Origin: an uncultured Mesonia sp.
GTDB lineage: Bacteria > Bacteroidota > Bacteroidia > Flavobacteriales > Flavobacteriaceae
DNA length: 64,000 nucleotides
Assembly: GCA_947494545.1 (NCBI GenBank)
Contig: CANLVH010000005.1
Span: 157,019 to 221,018 of the forward strand
Direction of reading: 5' to 3'
Part shown: positions 1 to 10,184 of the stretch, piece after piece
How the letters are laid out: each line of letters opens with the position of its first letter
Numbering within the stretch: the stretch's first letter is position 1
Position numbers and translations under genes: made by a program
Notes under the pieces: generated by a model
Databases searched by the model: none
Told to the model about the DNA's origin: nothing
Seen by the model: the letters and a program-made list of their open reading frames with translations, nothing else

Positions 1-300
1 GTCGAGCATATTTTTTAGCTCGTCAAAACTTTCTAAAGCAGCTTGCTCACCAATTTGCGGATTTGCGCCCGCGCCCAAACCTTCGGTAAGGTTTACGCCC
101 AATTGTATTTTTATTGGTACCGGACTGTTTTCTAAAGATTGTGAGTCTGTGTTACAAACCACAAAGTCTACCCCGTTTATACCTTGTTTAAACATGTGGT
201 TAATAGCGTTGGTGCCTCCGCCGCCAACACCAATAACTTTTATGACGTTGGACTGATTTTTGGGAAGGTCGAATGAAATGTCGAATTCTGTGCTGCTCAT
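1..300 (-). CDS. ftsZ: Cell division GTPase FtsZ (N-terminal 100 codons, runs off the left edge)
   Basis: Tubulin-like GTPase that forms the division ring at mid-cell. The reverse strand from the ATG at 300 translates to a short N-terminal tail followed by the FtsZ nucleotide-binding core: VIGVGGGGTNAINHM at about residues 24-38 (the GGGGTNA loop binds the guanine nucleotide), then FVVCNTDSQSL and LGAGANPQIGEQAA, the next conserved blocks of the GTPase domain. Only residues 1-100 are present; the tubulin signature GGGTGTG and the C-terminal domain lie beyond the window. It is the last gene seen in the dcw cluster, 45 nt after ftsA, which is the usual order in Bacteroidetes. The identification is secure from the motif; nothing can be said about the C-terminal tail. 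Confidence 0.97.
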   Translation of the reverse strand, partial: MSSTEFDISFDLPKNQSNVIKVIGVGGGGTNAINHMFKQGINGVDFVVCNTDSQSLENSPVPIKIQLGVNLTEGLGAGANPQIGEQAALESFDELKNMLD

Positions 301-345
301 AATTCTATTTTTTTCGGGTTAATGTGTTTTCTTTTTCTTATTTTT

Positions 346-1728
346 TTATTCTGCGTTGTCTAAAAAGTCTTTAAAATTGTCAAACCATTTTTCAAAAATG
401 CTTTGTCTTTTTTCTTTTTTTGGCTCGGGAGCGTGCGGATCTTCTTGCAAGTTTTCTTCTTGGTTTACTTCTTGGTCAAAATCTTTTTGCAAGCCTTCTT
501 CTTCATTCTCGTCGCTCTGCGTTTTTTCTTCTTCGGCTTGTAGTTCTTGCTCTTCTTCTTGTTTTTCTATCTTCTCTATGCTGTTTAAAACCAACCCAAC
601 CGCGGTGGCATAAAGTGGCGAGGTTGTTTCGCCATCGCTATCGCCGGCCAAATGCTCGTTAGGATAACCTATTCTGGTATCCATACCGGTTATATATTCT
701 ACCAACTGCTTTAAATGCTTTAATTGCGAACCGCCACCGGTAATTACAATTCCGGCAATTAATTTTTTCTTTTGTTCTTCGTGGCCGTAGTTTTTAATTT
801 CTAAGAACAATTGTTCTATAATTTCTACTACCCTAAAGTGAATTATTTTAGAAAGGTTTTTTAGCGTGATCTCTTTTGGTTCGCGACCACGTAATCCGGG
901 GATAGAAACAATCTCGTTGTCTTTATTTTCGCCGGGCCAAGCAGAACCAAATTTCACTTTAAGCAATTCGGCTTGTTTTTCTATAATAGAACAGCCTTCT
1001 TTTATGTCTTCGGTAATCACATTTCCCCCGAAAGGGATAACTGCGGTGTGCCGAATGATACCATCTTTAAAAATTGCCAAATCTGTGGTGCCGCCACCAA
1101 TATCTACCAAAGCAACACCGGCTTCTTTTTCTTCTTGACTTAACACGGCATTGGCAGAAGCCAAAGGTTGTAAGGTAACGCCCGAAAGTTCTAAACCGGA
1201 ACTTTTTATACAACGACCAATATTTCTGATGGAAGAAATTTGCCCAACCACCACGTGAAAATTGGCTTCTAATCTGCCGCCATACATTCCTATAGGTTCG
1301 GTAATTTCTGACTGGCCGTCTACTTTATATTCTTGCGGCAAAACGTGAATAATTTCTTCGCCGGGAAGCATAACCAGTTTATGCACTTGGTTGCACAGGG
1401 TTTGTATGTCTTTTTCGTCTATAACCTCGTCTGAGTTGGTGCGGGTTATATAATCGCTATGTTGTAAACTGCGTATGTGTTGGCCGGCAATGCCTACCAC
1501 TACATCGTTTATTTTAAAACCCGAGTTTGTTTCTGCTTCTTGTACAGCTTGCTGAATAGATTGTATGGTTTGGGTAATGTTGTTTACCACGCCACGATGC
1601 ACGCCCAAACTTTTGGAACGCCCAATGCCTAAAATCTCCATTTTGCCGTATTCGTTTTTACGGCCAATCATTGCCACAATTTTTGTGGTACCTATATCCA
1701 ATCCTACTGCAATATCTTTATCTCCCAT
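346..1728 (-). CDS. ftsA: Cell division protein FtsA, actin-like FtsZ membrane anchor
   Basis: Actin-family ATPase that tethers FtsZ filaments to the inner membrane and recruits later divisome proteins. The 460 residues show the actin-fold phosphate and adenosine motifs: VGLDIGTTKIVA (about 8-19), VALVDIGGGTTDLAIF (about 206-221) and GIVITGGGSQL (about 328-338). A long Glu/Gln-rich acidic linker follows (about 387-440), then a C-terminal amphipathic helix (SIFEKWFDNFKDFLDN) that fits the membrane-targeting sequence. The acidic linker makes it longer than the roughly 420 residues of E. coli FtsA. It lies between ftsQ (9-nt gap) and ftsZ in the dcw operon. The start MGDKDIAVG is the natural one directly before the actin fold. 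Confidence 0.96.
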   Translation of the reverse strand: MGDKDIAVGLDIGTTKIVAMIGRKNEYGKMEILGIGRSKSLGVHRGVVNNITQTIQSIQQAVQEAETNSGFKINDVVVGIAGQHIRSLQHSDYITRTNSDEVIDEKDIQTLCNQVHKLVMLPGEEIIHVLPQEYKVDGQSEITEPIGMYGGRLEANFHVVVGQISSIRNIGRCIKSSGLELSGVTLQPLASANAVLSQEEKEAGVALVDIGGGTTDLAIFKDGIIRHTAVIPFGGNVITEDIKEGCSIIEKQAELLKVKFGSAWPGENKDNEIVSIPGLRGREPKEITLKNLSKIIHFRVVEIIEQLFLEIKNYGHEEQKKKLIAGIVITGGGSQLKHLKQLVEYITGMDTRIGYPNEHLAGDSDGETTSPLYATAVGLVLNSIEKIEKQEEEQELQAEEEKTQSDENEEEGLQKDFDQEVNQEENLQEDPHAPEPKKEKRQSIFEKWFDNFKDFLDNAE

Positions 1729-1737
1729 TGTTATACC

Positions 1738-2454
1738 CTATTTTTTTGTACACACTACTTGATTTTCAAACTGCAAATTAACGCTTTTGTAAGCGTTTAA
1801 TTTTTGGTCTTGGTGCGCTTTTTTATAAAAGGCTTTAAAATTTTTTATTTTCTTATTAAAGTTCGTTGTCTTGCCTAAATAAACGTCAAAATCTAGGTTT
1901 CTTAAACTCAATTTATAATCACCAGAATTTAAGCGTTGTATGGCGATAATGTGTTTCTTTAAGAAGTCGTCTTTGGTGATTTGTGTTACCAAAGGAAAAA
2001 CTTCTTCTAAATGCTTTTCGGAAACGCCCGAAATTAACGGCACACGCGCCGAGTAATTATCGGACAACGGCATTTTTTTGCCTTCTTTATCTATATAAAA
2101 AGCATTTTTGCCAAATACTCTGGCTATTGGTTGGCGTTGTGTTATTATTGCTCCCAAACTGCCATCTACATTCATATACACATCTGCATCTGCTATCATT
2201 TGATTTTCGTCTAATCGTTTTTCTAAGCTACTCAAATCTAAGCTTTCTTTGGTTTGCTTTGCTAGGCTGTCTTTACTGATTATCAACAACTTATTAACCG
2301 ATGTTTCGGCAATATAGAGGTTTTCGCCATTGGTAAATTGTATAGCTACCTTGTCTATTTTTCTGGCAATATTACGCTTGGCAGAAAAGCTGTACAAAAA
2401 CACCAGCACTGCCAATAATGCAAAAGCTTTTATGTAATTCCAATTAACTTTCAT
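1738..2454 (-). CDS. ftsQ: Cell division protein FtsQ/DivIB-like
   Basis: Bitopic membrane protein of the divisome that links cytoplasmic and periplasmic division proteins. It has 238 residues: a short cytoplasmic N-terminus, one membrane segment (about 4-24, YIKAFALLAVLVFLYSF) and a periplasmic part with the FtsQ-type repeats. Visible are LEKRLDENQMIADADVYMNVDGSLGAIITQRQPIARV (broken here only to name the region, about 77-112) and the FtsQ-domain FYIDKEGKKMPLS. FtsQ sequences diverge strongly, so position between murC and ftsA, size and topology carry much of the call. Its start overlaps the end of murC by 11 nt, indicating cotranscription and probably coupled translation. Confidence 0.88.
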   Translation of the reverse strand: MKVNWNYIKAFALLAVLVFLYSFSAKRNIARKIDKVAIQFTNGENLYIAETSVNKLLIISKDSLAKQTKESLDLSSLEKRLDENQMIADADVYMNVDGSLGAIITQRQPIARVFGKNAFYIDKEGKKMPLSDNYSARVPLISGVSEKHLEEVFPLVTQITKDDFLKKHIIAIQRLNSGDYKLSLRNLDFDVYLGKTTNFNKKIKNFKAFYKKAHQDQKLNAYKSVNLQFENQVVCTKK

Positions 2455-3796
2455 GCTTTAACGCGCTTTTAATTTCTTCTGCTTTTTCTCCTATATTTCC
2501 TGCACCAAGTAGAACAATTACATCTGTCTTGGTATTTTTTAAAACTTTGGTCAAATCTGTAATTTCTACCAAGCTTTTAGCCGGATTATCTATCTCTTCT
2601 AATAGTGCTTTAGCGTTTACCCCGGCAATTGGTTTCTCTCTGGCCGGATAGATTGGTAATAAAATAATTTGATTAAAAGCTGCAAGGCTCTTGCCAAATT
2701 CTTTTAAAAAATCTTTTGTTCTGCTGTATAAATGCGGCTGAAAAACTGCAGTCACCTTTTTTTGCGGATGCATTTGTTGCACCGCTTGCCAAACTGCATC
2801 TATCTCTTTTGGGTGATGCGCATAATCTTCTATTAAAACCGTGGGCGACTTTAAATGATAGGTAAAACGCCTATCTACGCCTTTAAAAGTAGCAAGCGCC
2901 TCTTTTATTTTTTTCGGGTCTTGGTTTTCGTTTAAAGCTAAAGCCATTGCCATTGCGGCATTCATTAAATTATGTTTTCCGGGTAACGAAAATTTACAAG
3001 CTTCTATAGAAACACTAGCAGTTTTAAAATCGAATAGATACGAACCTTCTTCAACATGCACATTGTTAATTTCGAAATCTGCTGCTTCTTTTACAGCAAT
3101 AGTTTTTCCGTTAAACGGAAGGGATTTTGCCTGAAATAATGCTGTATTGCTATCTACTCTCGTCACAAAATCATGAAAAGTTTTTAGCAACTCTTCTTTG
3201 GTATTGTAAATGTCTAAATGGTCTGCATCTACAGAAGTAATGCCAATAACATTTGGCGAAAGCTGTAAAAACGAACGATCAAACTCGTCTGCTTCTACTA
3301 CAATAGTTTGATTACCGTCTGCAATAAAATTAGTTTTATAATTCTCGCTAATGCCGCCTAAAAAGGCGGTTAGTTTAACTCCGCACTGTTTCAAAATATG
3401 TGCTAAGATGGCAGTAGTAGTTGTTTTACCGTGTGTACCTGCTACTGCAATTGTGTGAAAACCTTTTGTAACCATTCCTAGAACTTCTGCACGCTTTTTT
3501 ACTACAAAATTATTTTGCGTAAAAAATTGGTACAATTGGTTTTCTCTAGAAACAGCCGGAGTATAAACCACCATTGTTTTTTTGGCGTCTGTAAAGTTTT
3601 TTGGTAGTTGATTTTTACCGTCAGAAAAATTAATTGAAATATCTTCTGTTTGCAATTGTTCTGTGATTTGGGTTGGCGTTGCATCATACCCGCCCACATT
3701 TTTACCGTTGCCATTAAAGTAACGCGCCAACGCACTCATGCCAATGCCACCAATGCCAAGAAAGTAAAAATTTTGTATGTTATTTAAATCACTCAC
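2444..3796 (-). CDS. murC: UDP-N-acetylmuramate--L-alanine ligase MurC
   Basis: Cytoplasmic Mur ligase that adds L-alanine to UDP-MurNAc with ATP, the first amino acid of the peptidoglycan stem peptide. The 450 residues carry the three Mur-ligase domains: an N-terminal Rossmann-like UDP-binding domain (YFLGIGGIGMSALA, about 11-24), the central ATPase with P-loop VAGTHGKTTTTAIL (about 118-131), and a C-terminal domain with DYAHHPKEI and LLGAGNIGE. The EADEFDRSF block after the P-loop is the MurC-type metal/ATP region. Length is normal for MurC (about 450-490). It directly abuts murG upstream and overlaps ftsQ downstream. Confidence 0.97.
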   Translation of the reverse strand: MSDLNNIQNFYFLGIGGIGMSALARYFNGNGKNVGGYDATPTQITEQLQTEDISINFSDGKNQLPKNFTDAKKTMVVYTPAVSRENQLYQFFTQNNFVVKKRAEVLGMVTKGFHTIAVAGTHGKTTTTAILAHILKQCGVKLTAFLGGISENYKTNFIADGNQTIVVEADEFDRSFLQLSPNVIGITSVDADHLDIYNTKEELLKTFHDFVTRVDSNTALFQAKSLPFNGKTIAVKEAADFEINNVHVEEGSYLFDFKTASVSIEACKFSLPGKHNLMNAAMAMALALNENQDPKKIKEALATFKGVDRRFTYHLKSPTVLIEDYAHHPKEIDAVWQAVQQMHPQKKVTAVFQPHLYSRTKDFLKEFGKSLAAFNQIILLPIYPAREKPIAGVNAKALLEEIDNPAKSLVEITDLTKVLKNTKTDVIVLLGAGNIGEKAEEIKSALKHES

Positions 3797-4897
3797 TTAC
3801 TGTTTTTCTTTTATTAATTTCTCTATTTCGTTTACAATCGCGTTGGTTGCGTTGGGCTTAGCCAAAGCTTTTATATTTTTAGATAATTCTTTTTGTCTGT
3901 TTGTATCTGCTAACAAATTGGCAAATTCTATTTGAAAATGCGCTTCTAAATCTGCTTCTTTCAGTAAAATGGCCGCGTCTTTTTCTGCAATAGAAGCTGC
4001 ATTTTTAGTTTGATGGTCTTCTGCCACATTTGGCGATGGAATAAAAATTGTAGGTTTACCAACAATGCATAATTCGCTTACCGCTCCCGCCCCTGCACGC
4101 GAGATAATAATATCTGCGGCAGCATAGGCAAGATCCATTCGGTTTAAGAATTTGTGAACTTGCATAAATTCATTAGCAGCATAATTTTTATATTCTTCGT
4201 AGTATAACTTCCCGCATTGCCAGATTACTTCTATATTTTTTTCTTTAAGGAATGTTATGTTTTCCTCAATTAATTGATTGATGCGCTTGGCACCTAAACT
4301 GCCGCCAACAATTAATAAAGTGGTTTTTTCTTTTGAAAGCTTAAAATGCTGAAGACCTGCTTCTTTTTTGCTATCTATTTCTAATAAATCTAGCCGCACC
4401 GGATTCCCCGTAAGGGTAATCTTTTCTTTGGGGAAATAACGCTCCATATTTTCGTAAGCCACACATATTTTTGCTGCTTTTGCTGCCAGCCATTTGTTGG
4501 TAATACCCGCATACGAATTTTGTTCTTGCAAAAGACAAGGAATATTTTTTTGTGTAGCGGCTTTTAGCAAAGGTCCGCTGGCAAAACCGCCGGTGCCAAT
4601 AACCACATCTGGTTTAAAGTTTTGCAAAATGCGATGCGCTTTAACTAAGCTGCTTATTAATTTTATAGGAAAAAGCAGGTTAGAAAAGTTTATTTTGCGC
4701 TGTAAGCCGGAAATCCAAAGACCTTTTATAGGATAGCCGGCTTGTGGCACTTTTTCCATTTCCATTTTATCTTTTGCCCCAACAAACAGAATTTCTGCTT
4801 GCGGATATCTTGCTTTAAGCGCATCTGCAATGGCTATTGCCGGGAATATATGTCCGCCGGTGCCACCTCCTGATAATATGAATTTTAACTTTCTCAT
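3797..4897 (-). CDS. murG: Lipid II synthase MurG (UDP-GlcNAc transferase)
   Basis: Peripheral membrane GT28 glycosyltransferase that moves GlcNAc from UDP-GlcNAc onto lipid I, giving lipid II on the inner face of the cytoplasmic membrane. The 366 residues begin with the lipid/acceptor loop [13 protein letters not shown] (about 8-20) and contain [10 protein letters not shown] and, in the C-terminal donor-binding domain, [11 protein letters not shown] followed by [15 protein letters not shown]. These are the MurG signature blocks. Length matches the family. The start overlaps the stop of ftsW by 4 nt (ATGA arrangement) and the stop abuts murC, so translation is probably coupled through the three genes. 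Confidence 0.97.
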   Translation of the reverse strand: MRKLKFILSGGGTGGHIFPAIAIADALKARYPQAEILFVGAKDKMEMEKVPQAGYPIKGLWISGLQRKINFSNLLFPIKLISSLVKAHRILQNFKPDVVIGTGGFASGPLLKAATQKNIPCLLQEQNSYAGITNKWLAAKAAKICVAYENMERYFPKEKITLTGNPVRLDLLEIDSKKEAGLQHFKLSKEKTTLLIVGGSLGAKRINQLIEENITFLKEKNIEVIWQCGKLYYEEYKNYAANEFMQVHKFLNRMDLAYAAADIIISRAGAGAVSELCIVGKPTIFIPSPNVAEDHQTKNAASIAEKDAAILLKEADLEAHFQIEFANLLADTNRQKELSKNIKALAKPNATNAIVNEIEKLIKEKQ

Positions 4898-6135
4898 ATT
4901 GCTTCGCTTAAAACATCTAAGGGATTATCGTTTTCGTCTTCCTTTAGTTGGTTTTCTTCTTTTTCTTCTTGTAATTTTATTTCTTCGCGTTTTGCGCTTA
5001 CGCTTTGTACGATTCCTAACGCCAAACAAGTCATCCAGATAGATGAACCCCCACTACTTATAAGCGGTAGGGTTTGTCCGGTAACGGGAAACAATTCTAC
5101 CGTTACTGCCATATTTATCAGGGCTTGAAAAATAACCGGCAAACCTACACCAATTACCAATAACTTCCCGAAAACGGTGTTGGCTTTGGTAGAAACAATT
5201 ACCAATCTAAATAAAATAAACAGGTAAGCTCCCATTACAAGAAAGCCGCCAATTAATCCCATTTCTTCTACAATAATGGCATAAATAAAATCTGAAGAAG
5301 ATTGGGGCAAGAAATTTCTTTGAATACTTTTTCCTACTCCTTCGCCGGCAACTCCGCCTCGCGCAATGGCTATCTTTGCTCGCTCTATTTGGTAATCTGC
5401 TTCTGTGTCTTTATCGTCTGCAAAATTTTCTATTCGGTTTACCCACGTATCTACCCTGTTGGGGAAAAGTCCCGGAAAGGCTTTTGCACTTAGCATAAAC
5501 AGACTTAAGAAAATAGCTCCGGTAAGCAAAACTATTCCGATGTATTTTAAAGGATATCCGCCAAGGAAAACCAATACTATTACCATTGTGAATAAAATTG
5601 CAGTGGTAGAAAAGTTGGCAGGCAAAATTAATACTAAAATTAGTGCCACAGGAACCCAAAGCGGTAAAATAGTTTCTTTAAACGTAACTTTTTTATGGTG
5701 AATTTTAGAAAGATAACGCGCCACATAAACCATTAAAACCACCGATGCTAAGGTAGAAGTTTGAAAGGTTTTATTGATTATAGGAATGCGAATCCACCTA
5801 CTGGCATTGGCGCCATCTATAGTTGTGCCTTGTGCCAAGGTGTAAATTAGCAGTAAAACCACTACCGGAAAGAGCAAGATAGACAAACCCCTAAAATAAT
5901 GATAGGGTATTTTGTGCGCTACATAAAAAATAACAAAACCTAAAAACAAGTGTACAAAATGCGATACTAAGTATTGAAAAGTACTGCCATCACCATATAA
6001 ATACGCCAAGTTGCTACTAGCGCTATACACCGGTATAAACGAGAATATAGCCAATAGGGCTGCGATGGCCCAAATAGCTTTATCGCCTTTTAAATAATAA
6101 AAAATATTTTTTGATGGTGTCTCTTTCAAAACCAA
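4894..6135 (-). CDS. ftsW: SEDS peptidoglycan glycosyltransferase FtsW
   Basis: Polytopic inner-membrane glycosyltransferase of the SEDS family that polymerises lipid II at the septum together with its class B PBP partner. It has 413 residues with about ten hydrophobic segments. The characteristic FtsW/RodA C-terminal blocks are [20 protein letters not shown] (about 273-292), [21 protein letters not shown] and ISSGGSS. A hydrophilic, acidic tail of about 40 residues follows the last helix ([15 protein letters not shown]). I favour FtsW over RodA because it sits within the dcw cluster between murD and murG and close to its expected partner ftsI. Confidence 0.95.
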   Translation of the reverse strand: MVLKETPSKNIFYYLKGDKAIWAIAALLAIFSFIPVYSASSNLAYLYGDGSTFQYLVSHFVHLFLGFVIFYVAHKIPYHYFRGLSILLFPVVVLLLIYTLAQGTTIDGANASRWIRIPIINKTFQTSTLASVVLMVYVARYLSKIHHKKVTFKETILPLWVPVALILVLILPANFSTTAILFTMVIVLVFLGGYPLKYIGIVLLTGAIFLSLFMLSAKAFPGLFPNRVDTWVNRIENFADDKDTEADYQIERAKIAIARGGVAGEGVGKSIQRNFLPQSSSDFIYAIIVEEMGLIGGFLVMGAYLFILFRLVIVSTKANTVFGKLLVIGVGLPVIFQALINMAVTVELFPVTGQTLPLISSGGSSIWMTCLALGIVQSVSAKREEIKLQEEKEENQLKEDENDNPLDVLSEAI

Positions 6136-6144
6136 GTTTAATTT

Positions 6145-7479
6145 TTATAGTTTTCGTACACTTTCTTTAAATTGTCTACCTCTGTCTTCGTAATTTTTAA
6201 AAAGATCGAAACTTGCACAAGCCGGCGAAAGCAAAACACTATCTCCGGATTTGGCTAAATGGTAAGCCATTTTTACGGCTTCGTCCATAGATTGGGTTTC
6301 GTAAATATCTTTTACACAATTTTGAAAACTCTTTACAATCTTTTCGTTATCTACTCCCAAGCAAATAATTGCTTTTACAGATTTGTTTACCAACGGCAAT
6401 AATTCTTCGTAAACATTTCCTTTATCTACGCCGCCAACTATCCAAACGGTTTCGCTGGTCATACTGTCTAAAGCGTAATACGTTGCGTTGGTATTGGTTG
6501 CTTTAGAATCGTTTATATATTGCACGTTGTTTATTTTTAAAACCTTTTCTAAACGGTGCTCTACCCCTTGAAAACCTTCTAGACTTTCTCTAATGGTTTG
6601 TTTTCTTATTTTTAGCAACTGCGCAACAGTAGCGGCCGCCATGGCGTTTTTGGTATTATGTTCGCCTTTTAATGCAATGTCTGCTTTTGGCATAGTAAAT
6701 TCGTTATTTTCTATTTGTACTTTTATTTCTTTGTTATCTATAAATGCGCCGTCTGTCTCTATTTTTTCGGTAGACAAAGGCAACTTTTTTGCTTTTATTT
6801 CATGTTTTTTTAAATAGTCTTGAATTGCCGGATTATCTGCATCAAAAATCAAATAATCTTTTTCGGTTTGGTTTTCTGAAATTCTAAACTTAGAGGCAAC
6901 ATATTTATCAAAATCATATTCGTATCTATCTAAATGATCTGCTGTTATATTGGTAATTATGCCAATATTGGGTTTAAACTTTTTAATGCCATCCAGTTGA
7001 AAACTACTTAATTCTAACACATAATTCTCTTTCGGGTTTTCGGCTACCAAGGCGGCAAAACTTTTTCCTATATTTCCGCCGGCTTCTACGTTGTAATTGG
7101 CATTTTTCAGTAAAAAATTTATCCAATTAGTAACCGTGGTTTTACCATTGCTACCGGTTATACCAATAAGATTGGCCGCCGTATAGCGCGAAGCAAATTC
7201 TATTTCGGAAATTACCGGAATACCTTTTTCTTTTAATTTCTGAATTAAACTTACCGTATCCGGAATACCCGGACTTTTAACCACCTCATCGGCAGTTAAA
7301 ATTTTATCTTCACTATGTTGCTCTTCTTCCCAAGCAATTGCAAGATTTTTAAGAACATGTTTATACTTATCTGTTATTTTTCCCTTATCGGAAACAAATA
7401 CTTCCCAGCCTTTTTGTTTGGCTAGCATTGCTGCGCCAACTCCGCTTTCTCCTGCACCTAAAACCACTAACTTTCTCAT
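6145..7479 (-). CDS. murD: UDP-N-acetylmuramoylalanine--D-glutamate ligase MurD
   Basis: Cytoplasmic ATP-dependent Mur ligase that adds D-glutamate to UDP-MurNAc-L-Ala. The 444 residues show the N-terminal UDP-binding domain LGAGESGVGAAMLA (about 7-20), the ATPase P-loop GITGSNGKTTVTNW (about 106-119), VLELSSFQLD in the central domain, INDSKATN (the nucleotide-contact block) and the C-terminal LSPACASFDLFKNYEDRG, diagnostic of MurD. Length is normal. It lies 9 nt upstream of ftsW and 2 nt downstream of mraY. Confidence 0.97.
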   Translation of the reverse strand: MRKLVVLGAGESGVGAAMLAKQKGWEVFVSDKGKITDKYKHVLKNLAIAWEEEQHSEDKILTADEVVKSPGIPDTVSLIQKLKEKGIPVISEIEFASRYTAANLIGITGSNGKTTVTNWINFLLKNANYNVEAGGNIGKSFAALVAENPKENYVLELSSFQLDGIKKFKPNIGIITNITADHLDRYEYDFDKYVASKFRISENQTEKDYLIFDADNPAIQDYLKKHEIKAKKLPLSTEKIETDGAFIDNKEIKVQIENNEFTMPKADIALKGEHNTKNAMAAATVAQLLKIRKQTIRESLEGFQGVEHRLEKVLKINNVQYINDSKATNTNATYYALDSMTSETVWIVGGVDKGNVYEELLPLVNKSVKAIICLGVDNEKIVKSFQNCVKDIYETQSMDEAVKMAYHLAKSGDSVLLSPACASFDLFKNYEDRGRQFKESVRKL

Positions 7480-7481
7480 AC

Positions 7482-8714
7482 CTATCTGATTTTTAAAGTT
7501 ACAATGGTGATAATGGCTAAGAGAATTCCTATAATCCAGAAACGCACTACTATTTTGCTTTCGTGTAAACCGCGTTTTTGGTAATGGTGATGCAAGGGCG
7601 ACATAAGAAAAATTCTTCTTCCTGTGCCGGTTTTTTTCTTGGTATATTTAAACCAGCCCACTTGCATAACCACCGACATATTTTCTATAAAAAAGATGCC
7701 GCACAAAATGGGAATGAGTAATTCTTTTCTAGTGGCAATTGCCAAAACTGCTATAATGCCACCGATGGTTAAACTACCGGTATCGCCCATAAAAACTTGC
7801 GCCGGATAAGTATTGTACCATAAAAAACCAACCAAAGCCCCGGCAAAAGCAGTAATGTAAACCGTCATTTCTCCCGAGTTGGGTATATTCATGACGTTTA
7901 GATAATCTGAAAATATTATGTTTCCTGAAATCCACGCAAATAAGCCTAAAGTCAGCACAATAATTGCAGACGAGCCGGCTGCGAGGCCATCTATACCATC
8001 TGTTAAATTAGCACCATTAGAAACTGCCGTTACAATAAAAATTACGATAGGAATAAACACCAACCAGGCATATTTTTTTAAACCGGGGTCTATCCAACTA
8101 ATCAATTTTGAATAATCTAATTCGTTATTTTTTACAAAAGGAATAGTGGTTTTGGTAGATTTTTTAGGATCGTTAAAGTTTATGGTTTTTCCGCCTATTT
8201 CTTGTTTGGCTTCTACCTTATGTTCCGGGGCTTTTTGCTTTACTACAATATCCGGATGAAAATACATTGTAGCGCCAATAATAACTCCCAAACCTACTTG
8301 GCCAATTACTTTAAATTTACCTTTTAGACCTTCTTTATTTTGTTTAAAAGTCTTGATATAATCGTCTATAAAGCCTATTGCTCCCATCCATAAAGTAGTT
8401 ACAATAAGCAACAACACATAAATATTATCTAGTTTAGCAAAAAGTAATACCGGCACCAAAGTCGCAATAATAATTATTATACCGCCCATAGTTGGCGTGC
8501 CGGCTTTTTCGGTTTGACCTTGCAAACCCAAATCGCGTACGCTTTCGCCTACTTGTTTGCGGTGTAAATAGTTAATAATTTGTTTCCCGAAAATGGTAGA
8601 AATAGACAGCGAAAAAATAATAGCCATGCTTGCGCGGAAGGACAAAAAATCAAATAATTGCGCCCCCGGAAAGTCGTATCTGTTTTCTAAAAAATCAAAT
8701 AAATAATAAAGCAT
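7482..8714 (-). CDS. mraY: Phospho-N-acetylmuramoyl-pentapeptide transferase MraY
   Basis: Integral membrane enzyme that transfers phospho-MurNAc-pentapeptide to undecaprenyl phosphate, forming lipid I. The 410 residues contain the catalytic landmarks: IGFIDDYIK (the DD pair at about 117-118), [15 protein letters not shown] (about 233-247), FMGDTGSL, and [15 protein letters not shown], the histidine loop. It is about 50 residues longer than E. coli MraY because of a hydrophilic insertion at about 155-212 between two membrane segments. From memory, such an insertion is common in Bacteroidetes MraY. It sits in the usual murE-mraY-murD order with gaps of 6 and 2 nt. Confidence 0.97.
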   Translation of the reverse strand: MLYYLFDFLENRYDFPGAQLFDFLSFRASMAIIFSLSISTIFGKQIINYLHRKQVGESVRDLGLQGQTEKAGTPTMGGIIIIIATLVPVLLFAKLDNIYVLLLIVTTLWMGAIGFIDDYIKTFKQNKEGLKGKFKVIGQVGLGVIIGATMYFHPDIVVKQKAPEHKVEAKQEIGGKTINFNDPKKSTKTTIPFVKNNELDYSKLISWIDPGLKKYAWLVFIPIVIFIVTAVSNGANLTDGIDGLAAGSSAIIVLTLGLFAWISGNIIFSDYLNVMNIPNSGEMTVYITAFAGALVGFLWYNTYPAQVFMGDTGSLTIGGIIAVLAIATRKELLIPILCGIFFIENMSVVMQVGWFKYTKKKTGTGRRIFLMSPLHHHYQKRGLHESKIVVRFWIIGILLAIITIVTLKIR

Positions 8715-8720
8715 GGGTAT

Positions 8721-10184
8721 TTATTTGTTTAAGGCTATTAATAATTCTTTTACTATCTCTAAATCGTCAAAATCGTGACGCTGGTTATTTATCTCTTGGT
8801 AGGTTTCGTGACCTTTACCTGCTATTAATATTATATCGCCAGTATTGGCTATCGTGCAGGCGGTTTTTATTGCTTGTTTACGATTGGTTACTGCCAGGGT
8901 TTTTGTGGTGTTTTGCGCTTGCACGCCGGCTTCTACTTCTTCAATTATTTTATCCGGATCTTCTGTTCTTGGATTATCACTGGTAAAAACAACTTTATCG
9001 CTTAAAGCGGAAGCAACATGGCCCATTTTAGGCCGTTTTGTTGCATCTCTATCGCCGCCACAACCAACTACGGTAATTAAGGTTTCGTTTTTGGTACGGA
9101 TGCTATTTATGGTTTCTAAAACATTTTTTAACGCATCAGGCGTATGGGCATAATCTACTATTGCCGTTATTTTCTTGTCGGAAATAAAATGCTCAAACCT
9201 ACCTTCTACCGGCGAAAGCTGACTTATTATTCTAAGATTTTCTATGGTTTCCAGCCCTAACAAATCCGCGGCAGCGTAAACTGCTAAAACGTTATAAGCG
9301 TTAAAATTACCAATAAGCTTCGTCCATAATTCTTGGTTATTCAGTTTTAGCAATAAACCACTAAATTGATTTTCCATTATTTGCCCTTTATAATCTGCTA
9401 CGGTTTTTAGCGCATAAGTTTTTTGCTTAGCACGGGTATTTTGCAGCATTACCCGACCGTTTTTATCGTCTATATTTACCAAAGCAAAAGCATTGGCAGG
9501 CAGCTCGTCAAAAAAGCGTTTTTTAACATCGCGGTATTCGGCAAAATCTTTATGATAATCTAAATGATCGTGCGATAAGTTGGTAAAAATACCACCGGCA
9601 AATTGCAAACCGCTGGTGCGGTGTTGGTCTATACCGTGCGAGCTTACTTCCATAAAGCAAAAAGCAGCGCCGGCTTTGTTCATTTCATCTATATACCGAT
9701 TAATCTGAAGCGAATCTGGCGTAGTTAATTTTGTAGGAAATTCTTCTTGCCCAATCTTCACGGCAACGGTAGAAATTAAACCTACCGTAAAACCGGCTTT
9801 GGTAAACAACTCGTGCAAAAGCGTAGCAATAGTAGTTTTACCATTGGTGCCGGTAACGCCAACCAATTTTAATTCTTGTGACGGATTTTGGTAATAATTA
9901 GAAGCGATTAACGCCAAAGCTTTTTGGCTATTGGCAACCTCTACATAAGTAATACCGCCAACTTGTTCTTCGGGCAGAGATTCTGCCACGATAACCAAAG
10001 CGCCATTGTTGGCTGCTTGGTCTATATAATTATGTCCGTCTGTTTTAGAACCACGAATAGCCACAAAAACATCGTTTAATTGCACCTTGCGCGAATCAAA
10101 TTCTATTTTACCAACGGCAATATTAGTGTTTCCAACAACCGAGTTTATTTCTACTTTATATAATATGTCTTTTAACTGAATCAA
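8721..10184 (-). CDS. murE: UDP-MurNAc-tripeptide synthetase MurE, probably meso-diaminopimelate-adding
   Basis: Cytoplasmic Mur ligase adding the third stem-peptide residue. The 487 residues include the N-terminal UDP-binding domain, P-loop VTGTNGKTTIATLL (about 109-122), EVSSHGIDQHRT, and VDYAHTPDALKNVL. The C-terminal block TSDNPRTEDPDKI holds the DNPR motif that in MurE marks selection of meso-diaminopimelate rather than lysine. The peptidoglycan is therefore expected to be of the DAP type, as usual for Gram-negative bacteria; the substrate is inferred from that motif. Its start overlaps the stop of ftsI by 4 nt. Length is normal. Confidence 0.96.
   Translation of the reverse strand: MIQLKDILYKVEINSVVGNTNIAVGKIEFDSRKVQLNDVFVAIRGSKTDGHNYIDQAANNGALVIVAESLPEEQVGGITYVEVANSQKALALIASNYYQNPSQELKLVGVTGTNGKTTIATLLHELFTKAGFTVGLISTVAVKIGQEEFPTKLTTPDSLQINRYIDEMNKAGAAFCFMEVSSHGIDQHRTSGLQFAGGIFTNLSHDHLDYHKDFAEYRDVKKRFFDELPANAFALVNIDDKNGRVMLQNTRAKQKTYALKTVADYKGQIMENQFSGLLLKLNNQELWTKLIGNFNAYNVLAVYAAADLLGLETIENLRIISQLSPVEGRFEHFISDKKITAIVDYAHTPDALKNVLETINSIRTKNETLITVVGCGGDRDATKRPKMGHVASALSDKVVFTSDNPRTEDPDKIIEEVEAGVQAQNTTKTLAVTNRKQAIKTACTIANTGDIILIAGKGHETYQEINNQRHDFDDLEIVKELLIALNK

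Noticed and set aside
7482..8714. Hydrophilic insertion in MraY as a novel domain
   Set aside because: It appears to be a common lengthening of Bacteroidetes MraY and all catalytic motifs are in normal order, so it is noted in the annotation only.
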